Shown one piece after another: positions 1 to 6,795 of a DNA stretch of 64,000 nucleotides (positions are counted from its first letter, which is position 1; every line of letters begins with the position of its first letter). This DNA is from CAVVIH01 sp963748295 (GTDB taxonomy: Bacteria; Acidobacteriota; Vicinamibacteria; Vicinamibacterales; 2-12-FULL-66-21): assembly GCA_963748295.1 (NCBI GenBank), contig CAVVIH010000007.1:62001-126000 (forward strand). The letters are read 5' to 3'. Under the pieces are notes generated by a model. It had not been told where the DNA came from. It saw nothing but the letters and a program-made list of their open reading frames with translations, and ran no database searches. The position numbers and the translations under genes were made by a program.

Positions 1-284
1 GTATCGCCGGATTTCACCGTGTAGGTGCGTCCGGCGGTGGCAGCAGCTCCGGCCGCGCCTGCACCGGCGCCGGCGCTCGCTCCGCCGCCGACGACCTTGA
101 TATCCGCGACGGTCTCGTTGCGCCACTCGGGAATCGTCTTGATGGCGGTCCAGATCTCGTTCGCTTCCGCCTCGGTCTTCACGGTGCCGTTCCAATGCAG
201 CTTGCCGTCCTTTTCCTGGGCGCTGCCGTCGAACTTTCCCTTTGCTGTTTGAATCGCGTGCGCGTATTTGTCTCTCAAGCCCAT
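1..284 (-). CDS. BON/LysM potassium-binding-protein-like (Kbp/YgaU type), C-terminus cut by window edge
   Basis: The start at 284 follows a clear AGGAGG site. The 94 visible residues begin MGLRDKYAHA, run through a BON-like stretch (about residues 15-65, with a TIPEW segment and DIKVV strand), then a Gly/Ala-rich linker, and end in YTVKSGDT, the opening of a LysM peptidoglycan-binding domain. E. coli Kbp (YgaU) has the same order, BON then LysM with the same YTVKSGDT motif. The rest of LysM lies outside the window. No signal peptide is seen, as in Kbp. A role in K+ binding or cell-wall association is inferred from family only. Confidence 0.75.
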   Translation of the reverse strand, partial: MGLRDKYAHAIQTAKGKFDGSAQEKDGKLHWNGTVKTEAEANEIWTAIKTIPEWRNETVADIKVVGGGASAGAGAGAAGAAATAGRTYTVKSGD

Positions 285-341
285 GTGTAGCCTCCTTGCT
301 GAACCGAGAAGCTGTGCAAGGCACGTTCCCGCGCGGCGCCG

Positions 342-1259
342 TTATGGTTGTGCCACCAGCGCGAGGCGATCTCCTGCCGGGCTCACGGCCAACCGCGTGA
401 TGCCGCGCAGTCCCAACGCGTCGAGATCGGCGACGACGGCAAACGCCGCGGCACCCCGGCGCCAGCCATACAGTTTGCCGCCGTGCGCGGCCAGCAGCAT
501 GCCGTCCGGCGTCCATGCGAGATCGAGCGCGGTTGCGCCTTCCATCACCGGCACCAGCGCGGTGACGCGTTTCGTCGCGGGATCGAGCTCCTTCACTGTC
601 GCGCGCGGGGCGCCGCTGACGTCCTCGACGTGCACGAAGCTGATGCCACCCCGCGGAATCTTGAGGATCGATCGCCCGACACCACTCGCGATGACCTCGC
701 TCTTGCCGGTCGAGACATTCGCGAGTTGAAGCGTGGCAGGATCGCGCGTGCCTGGCGCGCCGAGCACGAACAACGCGAGCGTGCCCGCATCGGCCCATGC
801 GTGATAACCGATCTGCCGGACGTCGGGAAGGATCACCCGCGGCGCACCGCCCGCAAGCGGAAACTTCCACAATCTTTGTGTGCCGTCCGATTCGACCTGG
901 ATCACCGAAATGTGGCCGTCGCCCATATCGGTCGGCGAATACTCGCTTTCGGATGTCGAGGTCACCTGCGACAGCCTGCCCGATGCAAGGTCGTAACGAT
1001 AAATGTCGCTGCCGGTTTGCGCGGCATTCGCGGGATCTGGCTTGCGATCGCCGCGGACGGAGGTAAAGAGCACGCTCTTGCCGTCGGGCGTGAACGACGG
1101 CTGGTTGTCGTACCCGGGGTTGTTCGAGATGTTCACCGGTTTGCCGAGCGTCACCGTGCCGCCGGCTGGGGCGAACGATGTGACGAAAATTTCCGGCGCG
1201 GGCTGGGGCGCCTGAACGGCGGCCGCCATCGCCAGCATCAAGAAGAACCGCTTTTGCAT
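342..1259 (-). CDS. Secreted PD40/WD40-like beta-propeller protein
   Basis: 305 residues. A signal peptide is likely at 1-17 (MQKRFFLMLAMAAAVQA). The segment around residues 45-70 reads PSFTPDGKSVLFTS, the PD40 (TolB-type WD40-like) repeat signature. Further blades follow (YSPTDMGDGHI, DLAWTPDGMLLAA, LAVSPAGDRLAL near the end). Such repeats occur in TolB and in secreted sensor-like proteins; no catalytic residue is visible, so a binding or scaffold role in the periplasm is inferred. It is divergent from the gene at 1283, which also carries a PD40-like segment. A -10-like TATACT lies 6 nt before the start, so the mRNA is probably leaderless. Confidence 0.7.
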   Translation of the reverse strand: MQKRFFLMLAMAAAVQAPQPAPEIFVTSFAPAGGTVTLGKPVNISNNPGYDNQPSFTPDGKSVLFTSVRGDRKPDPANAAQTGSDIYRYDLASGRLSQVTSTSESEYSPTDMGDGHISVIQVESDGTQRLWKFPLAGGAPRVILPDVRQIGYHAWADAGTLALFVLGAPGTRDPATLQLANVSTGKSEVIASGVGRSILKIPRGGISFVHVEDVSGAPRATVKELDPATKRVTALVPVMEGATALDLAWTPDGMLLAAHGGKLYGWRRGAAAFAVVADLDALGLRGITRLAVSPAGDRLALVAQP

Positions 1260-1265
1260 GCGAGG

Positions 1266-1273
1266 AGTATAAT
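1266..1273. promoter_or_regulatory. Overlapping divergent -10 elements
   Basis: On the plus strand TATAAT occupies 1268-1273, 9 nt before the ATG at 1283. On the minus strand TATACT occupies 1271-1266, 6 nt before the ATG at 1259. The two hexamers overlap by four bases, so one near-symmetric AT core may serve both genes. No good -35 box was found on either side, and neither gene has a Shine-Dalgarno sequence. Confidence 0.55.
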
Positions 1274-1282
1274 CGGCGCGTC

Positions 1283-2011
1283 ATGCTGCCGCTTCTGCTC
1301 ATCTGCGCGACCGCGGGGCCGGCGCCGGCCTCGCCGCCGCAGCAGCAGGCTGAAAAGGAACTGATCCTGACGATCACCTCGTCCGACCTGAAAGGCGGCG
1401 TGATCTCGGAGATCACCTGGGATGGCAAGGCGCTGCTGCTGCAGGGCGTCTTCGCGGAAGCGAGCGGCGATCTGAAGACGCAGTATTTCGTCATCCCCGC
1501 CGAGAGCACGAAGCTCGAACATCGCAACGACCAGACGGACACGTCGCTCGAGTACTGGCGCCGCAAATCGAACCGCGTGAGCCCCACCGGCCTTGGCCGC
1601 ATCGAGTACAAGAGCGACACGAAGATGCCGCAGTTCGGCGTCGGCGATCTCGAGCGCCGTGCGGTCGAAGCCGTCGAGATGGGCGGCACGCAGACGAAAA
1701 CAGAAGTGCGAATCGGCTCGCTGACGCTCCACGAACGCGACGGTGTGCCGCCCTACGACGGCGAGGTCTGGTCGTGGTCCCCGGTCGAGCTGAACCGCGT
1801 CGCTTACGTGGATACGAAAGGCGATCTATGGATCGCCCGCGCCGACGGCGCCGGCGCGCGCCGCATCATGAAGGGTGACTTCACGCTCCCCGCCTGGTCC
1901 GAGGATGGACGAATCATCGCCATCGCGGAGAAGAAAGACGGCGGCCGCCGCTGGGAAGTGTCCATCATCCGCCTGCCGAAGGACCTCTCCGAAAACCGCT
2001 TCAGCCGATAG
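1283..2011 (+). CDS. Secreted hypothetical protein with C-terminal PD40-like segment
   Basis: 242 residues. A short hydrophobic N-terminus (MLPLLLICATAGPAPA) suggests export. Residues about 15-150 match no family I recognise; they contain alternating beta-type strands (LILTITSSDLKGG, KALLLQGVF). The C-terminal third reads like propeller blades: VAYVDTKGDLWIARADG, then PAWSEDGRIIAIAEKKDG. The gene sits head-to-head with another PD40 protein at 342-1259, with only 23 bp between the start codons, so the two are probably expressed together. Function is unknown. Confidence 0.6.
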   Translation: MLPLLLICATAGPAPASPPQQQAEKELILTITSSDLKGGVISEITWDGKALLLQGVFAEASGDLKTQYFVIPAESTKLEHRNDQTDTSLEYWRRKSNRVSPTGLGRIEYKSDTKMPQFGVGDLERRAVEAVEMGGTQTKTEVRIGSLTLHERDGVPPYDGEVWSWSPVELNRVAYVDTKGDLWIARADGAGARRIMKGDFTLPAWSEDGRIIAIAEKKDGGRRWEVSIIRLPKDLSENRFSR

Positions 2012-2094
2012 GCCCGTCGATTTTCCAGTCCGCCATTCGTCTTTGAGGACACAGAAGGCAGCGCGCGGATGGCCGCGCGCCAGCGGAGGATCCC

Positions 2095-2616
2095 ATGATC
2101 AAGACGAACTCGTGCATTTTGTTCGCGTTAGCGCTCGCCGCCGCGTCCGGCGCCGGCGCCGCCGCGCCTGTCGTCGACGCACCGGCCGCGTTCGAACGGC
2201 TGAAGGCCCTCGAAGGAAACTGGGAGTCGTCGCGGCCCGGCGGCCAGCCCGCCGTCACGCGATTCGAGCTGGTGGCGAACGGAACCGTGCTGATGGAGCA
2301 CTACAGCAACCCGGCGATGCCGGGCGGCGGGCACATGGTCAGCGCCTACCATCTGGACGGCGACACGCTGGTGCTCACCCACTACTGCATCGCGAAGAAC
2401 CAGCCGACGCTTCGCGCGGATCGGTTCGACGCCGCGACGAGCGAGATCCAGTTCGAGTTCCTGCGCGCGACGAATCTGCCGGATCAGAACACCGGACACA
2501 TGCGGCGCGCGCTGTACCGGCTCGAAGGGCCGAACCAGTTCACCACCGAATGGGAATTCTTCCGCGACGGCAAGAAGACCATGACCGAGCGGGAAACGTT
2601 CAAAAGAGTCAAGTAA
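2095..2616 (+). CDS. Secreted hypothetical protein, DUF1579/lipocalin-like
   Basis: 173 residues after a GGAGG site. Signal peptide about 1-22 (ILFALALAAASGAGAAA). The mature part opens FERLKALEGNWES, a pattern common to small barrel proteins that start with a helix and an L-x-G-x-W strand (DUF1579-like). It continues with short beta strands (TRFELVANGTVLMEHY, HMVSAYHLDGDTLVLTHY) and ends in charged strands (WEFFRDGKKTMTERETF). A single lipocalin-like barrel in the periplasm is inferred. It lies 15 nt upstream of the YCII/ECF42 unit in the same direction, so it is likely co-transcribed. Confidence 0.6.
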   Translation: MIKTNSCILFALALAAASGAGAAAPVVDAPAAFERLKALEGNWESSRPGGQPAVTRFELVANGTVLMEHYSNPAMPGGGHMVSAYHLDGDTLVLTHYCIAKNQPTLRADRFDAATSEIQFEFLRATNLPDQNTGHMRRALYRLEGPNQFTTEWEFFRDGKKTMTERETFKRVK

Positions 2617-2631
2617 GGAAACGAGGATCGT

Positions 2632-4242
2632 ATGGCCAAATTCATGCTGCTGCTGCACGACAGGCCGGCCGCGTTCGCGGACGTGAGCCCGGAACAGATG
2701 CAGAAGGTGATCGAAAAGTACATGGCGTGGGGGCGGAAGCTGCGCGAGGCTGGCGTGATGCACGCCAGCAACAAGCTGACCGACGAACCGGGCAAGGTGG
2801 TGCGGGGCAAGGACGGCAAGCTTCGCGTCACCGACGGGCCGTATAGCGAGACCAAGGAAGTGCTCGGCGGCTACTACATCATCGAAGCCGCGGATTACGA
2901 CCAGGCGATCGACCAATCGCGCGACTGTCCGCACCTCGAGTACCGGCGGCACGATCGAAGTCCGTCAGGTCGATATGATGTGACGGTGTCGTCGTCCGCC
3001 ACGCACCATCTCGTCGACCATCTGTTCCGGTCGCGTTCGGGACAGATGGTCGCCTGGCTGACGCGGGTATTCGGCCCCGCCCACCTGGATCTTGCCGAGG
3101 AAGTCGTACAGGATGCGTTGGTCAAGGCGCTTCAGCAGTGGCCCTACTCCGGCGTCCCCGACAATCCCGGCGGCTGGCTGTTTCGGGTCGCGCGGAACGG
3201 CGCCCTCGACGTGCTGCGGCGCAACGCCTCGTTCCGCGATCGCGGACGCGAGATCGCCGCCGAACTGACACGCGGCAGCGATGACGAGGGGCCCGGCGAC
3301 GACGCGATCGCCGACGACGAGCTGCGGATGGTGTTCATGTGCTGCCATCCGCTGCTGCCGCCCGATTCCCGCGTGGCGCTCAGCCTGAAGACGGTCGGCG
3401 GCTTCAGCGTCACCGAGATCGCCCGCGCGTTCCTCTCGTCGGAGGCGACCATCGCGCAGCGGCTGGTCCGCGCGAAGCGCCTGGTGCGCGAGCAGCAGAT
3501 CGACATCGCCCTGCCGCGCGGCTCGGACCTGACGGATCGCCTCGATTCGGTTCTCGAGGTGATCTACCTCCTCTTCAACGAAGGGTACAGCGCGCACGCG
3601 GGCGACGAGCTGATCCGCCTGGACGTCTGCCGCGAAGCGCTCCGCCTCGGCGTGCTGGTCGCCGAATCGCCGGAGGTCTCGTCGCCGGCGGCGCACGCGC
3701 TGGCGGCGCTCATGGCGTTCCAGGCGGCACGTCTTCCGGCACGGCAGGACGAGGCCGGCGAGATCGTGCTGCTCGAGGATCAGAATCGTTCGCTCTGGGA
3801 TCGCAGTCTGGTCGCGCGCGGGTTCGCGCACTTCGAGCGCAGCGCCGAGGGACCGCGCATGACCGCCTATCATCTGCAGGCGGCGATTGCCGCGATCCAC
3901 GCCGGCGCGCGCGAGCCGGAACAGACACGCTGGCGCGACATCCTCGCCCATTACGACGATCTGATGACGCTTCAGCCGTCGCCGATCGTCGCGCTGAACC
4001 GGGCGGTCGCGCTGGCTCGCGTCGAGGGACCGCTCGAGGCGCTCGCCGCCATCGAGCCGCTCGAGAACGAGCCGTCGCTCGCGAATTACTATCTGCTGCC
4101 GGCGCTCAAGGCACGGCTGCTCAGCGAGCTCGGCGATCACCCGGCGGCCGCCGACTGCTATCGCCAGGCGCTCGAGCGTCCCTGCAGCGAACCCGAGCGC
4201 CGGTTTCTCCTGCGGCGCCTGCACCAGCTCGCTGGCGCTTGA
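2632..4242 (+). CDS. YCII (DGPF) protein running in frame into an ECF42-type sigma factor
   Basis: One 536-codon open frame holds what are normally two genes. Residues 1-about 105 are a YCII/DGPF domain (MAKFMLLLHD start, then SETKEVLGGYYII). From residue 117 follows an ECF sigma factor: sigma2 (LAEEVVQDALVKALQQWP, then PGGWLFRVARNGALD), sigma4 (LSLKTVGGFSVTEIARAF) and a roughly 250-residue helical TPR-like C-terminal extension with the NEGY motif (LLFNEGYSA). This is the layout of group ECF42, whose genes usually neighbour DGPF genes and have no anti-sigma factor. A GAGGA site precedes 2632. The fusion depends on one extra base at about 2944. Without it YCII stops at 2983 and sigma starts at a GTG at 2980. 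Confidence 0.85.
   Translation: MAKFMLLLHDRPAAFADVSPEQMQKVIEKYMAWGRKLREAGVMHASNKLTDEPGKVVRGKDGKLRVTDGPYSETKEVLGGYYIIEAADYDQAIDQSRDCPHLEYRRHDRSPSGRYDVTVSSSATHHLVDHLFRSRSGQMVAWLTRVFGPAHLDLAEEVVQDALVKALQQWPYSGVPDNPGGWLFRVARNGALDVLRRNASFRDRGREIAAELTRGSDDEGPGDDAIADDELRMVFMCCHPLLPPDSRVALSLKTVGGFSVTEIARAFLSSEATIAQRLVRAKRLVREQQIDIALPRGSDLTDRLDSVLEVIYLLFNEGYSAHAGDELIRLDVCREALRLGVLVAESPEVSSPAAHALAALMAFQAARLPARQDEAGEIVLLEDQNRSLWDRSLVARGFAHFERSAEGPRMTAYHLQAAIAAIHAGAREPEQTRWRDILAHYDDLMTLQPSPIVALNRAVALARVEGPLEALAAIEPLENEPSLANYYLLPALKARLLSELGDHPAAADCYRQALERPCSEPERRFLLRRLHQLAGA
2943..2983 (+). other. Frameshift junction between YCII and sigma factor
   Basis: Reading the run TACCGGCGGC with one C removed gives the typical YCII ending GGTIEVRQVDMM and a TGA at 2981-2983. 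A GTG at 2980-2982 then opens the sigma frame, giving the 4-base GTGA overlap typical of coupled genes. Both native termini are therefore still present at the junction. Confidence 0.75.
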
Positions 4243-4267
4243 ACCTTGCCGCGCGAACGCCGATAAT
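4239..4267 (+). promoter_or_regulatory. Leaderless sigma70-type promoter of the M28 peptidase
   Basis: TTGAAC at 4239-4244, a 17-bp spacer, GATAAT at 4262-4267, then 8 nt to the ATG at 4276. The -35 box overlaps the stop codon of the sigma gene. There is no Shine-Dalgarno sequence before the ATG. Confidence 0.55.
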
Positions 4268-4275
4268 CCGGCCCC

Positions 4276-5771
4276 ATGCGCGTCACCATCCTGCTGTGTG
4301 CCCTTCTGTTTCTCCCGCTCTCCGCCGCTCAAGACAGCGTCGATCGTTCGATGGTCGAGCGAATCAGGCGCGAAGGCCTCGAAAGCTCTCAGGTGTACGC
4401 CACGTTCAGCCACCTGGTCACTAACATCGGCCCGCGTCTGACCGCGACGCCGGAATACAAGAAGGCGGCGGACTGGTCGCGGGAACAGCTCACGAAGTGG
4501 GGGCTTCGCGACGCGCGTCTTGAAACCTGGGAGTTCGGCCGCGGCTGGGCGCTCGACAAGTTCACCATCGAGATGATCGAGCCGCGCTATATGCCGCTCA
4601 TCGGCTATCCCGAGGCGTGGTCCGCGTCGATGGACCGTGAAGTCGAAGCGGCGCCGGTGTTCATCGGCGACAAGTCGCCCGAAGAGCTCGAGCTGATGAA
4701 GGATCGCCTCTCGGGCGCCGTGCTGCTCACGCAGCCGCTGCAGACCTCGTTCATCCGCGACGATCGCGTGCAACCGACGGCGGCCGACTACAAGGAACCG
4801 CCGGCGCCGGCCCCCGGAACCGGTGGCCGTGGCCGCGGCGGCCGTGGCGGCAACACCGGTCAGGGCGGCGAGAGCGCGGCCGCACGGCGCGCACGCATTC
4901 TGCGCGAGGCGCGCCCCGCGGTGCTCCTGCGCACGAGCAGAGGCGAGCACGGCACGATGTTCGTGCTCGGCCGCGACGCCGGCGAGAACGCCCAGCCGAC
5001 GGTCATCCTCGCGGGCGAGCACTACAACATGATCGTGCGGACGATGCAGGCGGGCATTCCGGTGAAGCTGCGGGTCAACCTGCGCTCGCGATATCTCGAC
5101 GCGGATCGGAACGGCTACAACGTGCTCACCGAGCTGCCAGGGGTCGACCCGGCAATCAGGGACGAGGTGGTGATGATCGGCGCGCACCTCGATTCCTACC
5201 ACAGCGCGCCGGGGGCGACCGACAACGCCGACGGCGCCGCGATCGCGCTCGAGGCGATGCGCATCCTCGCCGTCGTCGGCGCGAAGCCGCGGCGGACGAT
5301 TCGCATGGCGCTCTGGGGCGGCGAAGAGGAAGGACTGCTCGGCTCGCGTGAGTACGTCCGCCGGCATCTCGCCGGCGACGCGAATGCGGCCGCGCGCGCG
5401 AAGTTCTCCGCCTACTTCAACATCGATCCCGGCACCGGGCCGATCTACGGCTGGTTCCTGCAGGGGCAGGAGGAAGTCAGGCCGATGATGGACGCCTGGC
5501 TCGAACCGTTCAAGGATCTCGGGGCGCGCAGGAACGTGTCACAGAACATCGGCAATACCGATCACCTGAGCTTCACGGCCATCGGGCTGCCCGGCTTCAA
5601 CCCGGTCCAGGATACGCCGACTACGACGTCCGCACGCACCACACGAACGTCGACACGTTCGAGCGCGTGCGCGAGGCCGATCTGAAACAGGCCGCGATCG
5701 TCCTCGCGTCGTTCGCGTATCACGCCGCGATGCGCGACGAGAAGCTGCCGCGGCCGCCGCAGTCGCAATAG
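4276..5771 (+). CDS. Secreted M28-family zinc aminopeptidase, frameshifted near the C-terminus
   Basis: Signal peptide about 1-18 (MRVTILLCALLFLPLSAAQ). M28 metal ligands and catalytic residues are present in order: GAHLDSYH (His, then bridging Asp in TDNADG), WGGEEEG (catalytic and metal Glu), FNIDPG (Asp) and NTDHLSF (His). A PA-like region precedes the catalytic part, with a Gly/Arg-rich insertion at 4819-4860. The open frame stops at 5685 after nonsense residues, but one base added near 5612 restores YADYDVRTHHTNVDTFERV, the normal family ending, and a stop at 5769-5771. A two-zinc aminopeptidase acting in the periplasm or outside is inferred. It lies just downstream of the ECF42 unit. 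Confidence 0.85.
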
Positions 5772-5780
5772 ACGACGGCG

Positions 5781-6311
5781 TCAGCGGCGGTAACGAATCC
5801 CGTAGCGGCGATCGCGCGCCTCGCGTTCCTCAGGCGTCGCGCTTTGCGGCGGTTCGTCGATCGATCTCCGGCCGATCTCGCGGAAATACCCTTCGAAGCC
5901 TGATGGCGTGTAGATCGCGATCCACTTGAGGACGCCCGGGCCGGTGTTCCGTCCGCCATGCCATGTCCCGCGCGGCACGAAGAGCGTCGAGCCGGCAGCC
6001 AGCTTCACGGTCTCTTCCCCGAGCGTCGCTTCCCCCTCGCCGGTCTGGATGAAGATCAGTTCATCTTCTGTTTCATGGAGATGAATCGGGATCGTCGTCC
6101 CCGGGCTGACGTCCTGCGCGATCATGCCGAACGGCCCTCGCGTCCCGGTGGGACTCAGCTTGATCCGCACCGGATCGCGGCCAATGTACACCAGCTCGCC
6201 GTCTGCCGCACCTATCGCCGCGGGCGCTTTCGGCGCCTCGTGCGCCTGCCGCCGGGTGTTCATCGAGCCGGACACGGTAAGGAGGGCGGCCAGAGCTTCG
6301 CGACGATTCAT
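5781..6311 (-). CDS. Cupin-domain protein, exported
   Basis: 176 residues from the ATG at 6311, which sits 6 nt after AGGAG; an ATG at 6317 abuts that site and is less likely. The N-terminus (NRREALAALLTVSG) resembles a Tat or lipoprotein-like leader. A single small cupin follows. Motif 1 has His77, His79 and Glu84 (PIHLHETEDELIFIQTGEG) and motif 2 is GSTLFVPRGTWHGGRN with His118, so all four usual metal ligands are present. Many such proteins are sugar- or small-molecule-binding or dioxygenase-like; the substrate cannot be told. It converges on the M28 gene with 9 bp between them. Confidence 0.75.
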   Translation of the reverse strand: MNRREALAALLTVSGSMNTRRQAHEAPKAPAAIGAADGELVYIGRDPVRIKLSPTGTRGPFGMIAQDVSPGTTIPIHLHETEDELIFIQTGEGEATLGEETVKLAAGSTLFVPRGTWHGGRNTGPGVLKWIAIYTPSGFEGYFREIGRRSIDEPPQSATPEEREARDRRYGIRYRR

Positions 6312-6364
6312 GACCATCTCCTACCACCTTCAGGTGCCCGGAGCTCCACAGAAGTGATAGAAAG

Positions 6365-6667
6365 ATGTATATGTCCGACCAACCGAAGAGCTCATTTGAG
6401 CTGGCGATGGAGCGTCTGAGAAAGAAGGACGCGGAAGCCGGCATCGAGGAAAAGCGCCTCACCGACGACCAGCGGAAAGCCATCGCCGAGGCCAGGAACG
6501 TCTACGAGTCCCGGGTCGCGGAGCGCCGCATCATGCACCAGTCGACGATGCTGATGACGGCCGATCCGGCGGCGGCGGCGGAAAGGGAGTCAGAGTACCG
6601 GCGCGATCTGGAGCGGTTCGCGTCCGACCGCGACCGCAAGATCAAGGAGATCCGCGAGCGGTCCTGA
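6365..6667 (+). CDS. Small charged coiled-coil protein, hypothetical
   Basis: 100 residues starting MYMSDQPKSS; the second ATG at 6371 is equally possible, and neither has a good Shine-Dalgarno. The protein is almost all helix and very charged (AMERLRKKDAEAG, then RKIKEIRERS at the end), with heptad-like spacing suggesting a coiled coil. There is no signal peptide, no Cys and no recognised domain. It is divergent from the cupin gene. Function unknown. Confidence 0.6.
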   Translation: MYMSDQPKSSFELAMERLRKKDAEAGIEEKRLTDDQRKAIAEARNVYESRVAERRIMHQSTMLMTADPAAAAERESEYRRDLERFASDRDRKIKEIRERS

Positions 6668-6700
6668 GCCAACCCTTGTCCGGTTTCCTGCGTTTAATAC

Positions 6701-6763
6701 CTGACAGCTGACAGCTGATAGCTGATAGCTGATAGCTGATAGCTGATAGCTGATAGCTGATAG
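6701..6763. repeat. Heptanucleotide tandem repeat (CTGATAG)9
   Basis: Nine back-to-back 7-bp units: two CTGACAG then seven perfect CTGATAG. They fill the gap between the small coiled-coil gene and the ADOP permease. The perfect 7-bp period suggests slippage expansion. Confidence 0.9.
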
Positions 6764-6786
6764 CAGGCCTGAAGGCCTGCGCTACG
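6763..6786 (+). repeat. REP-like hairpin, copy 1
   Basis: Arms GCAGGCCT and AGGCCTGC flank a GA loop, followed by GCTACG. The same element, in opposite orientation, lies at 36829-36852 with a compensating C-G swap in the stem. Here it ends 9 nt before the ADOP start codon. Confidence 0.75.
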
Positions 6787-6795
6787 GGTGACTGA

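Noticed and set aside
2965..5367. An 800-codon open frame on the minus strand
   Set aside because: It lies wholly antisense to the sigma factor and M28 genes, has no recognisable domain and an Arg-rich composition typical of mirror frames in GC-rich DNA.
6701..6763. Tandem repeat considered as a CRISPR array
   Set aside because: Units are 7 bp with no spacers and no cas genes nearby.
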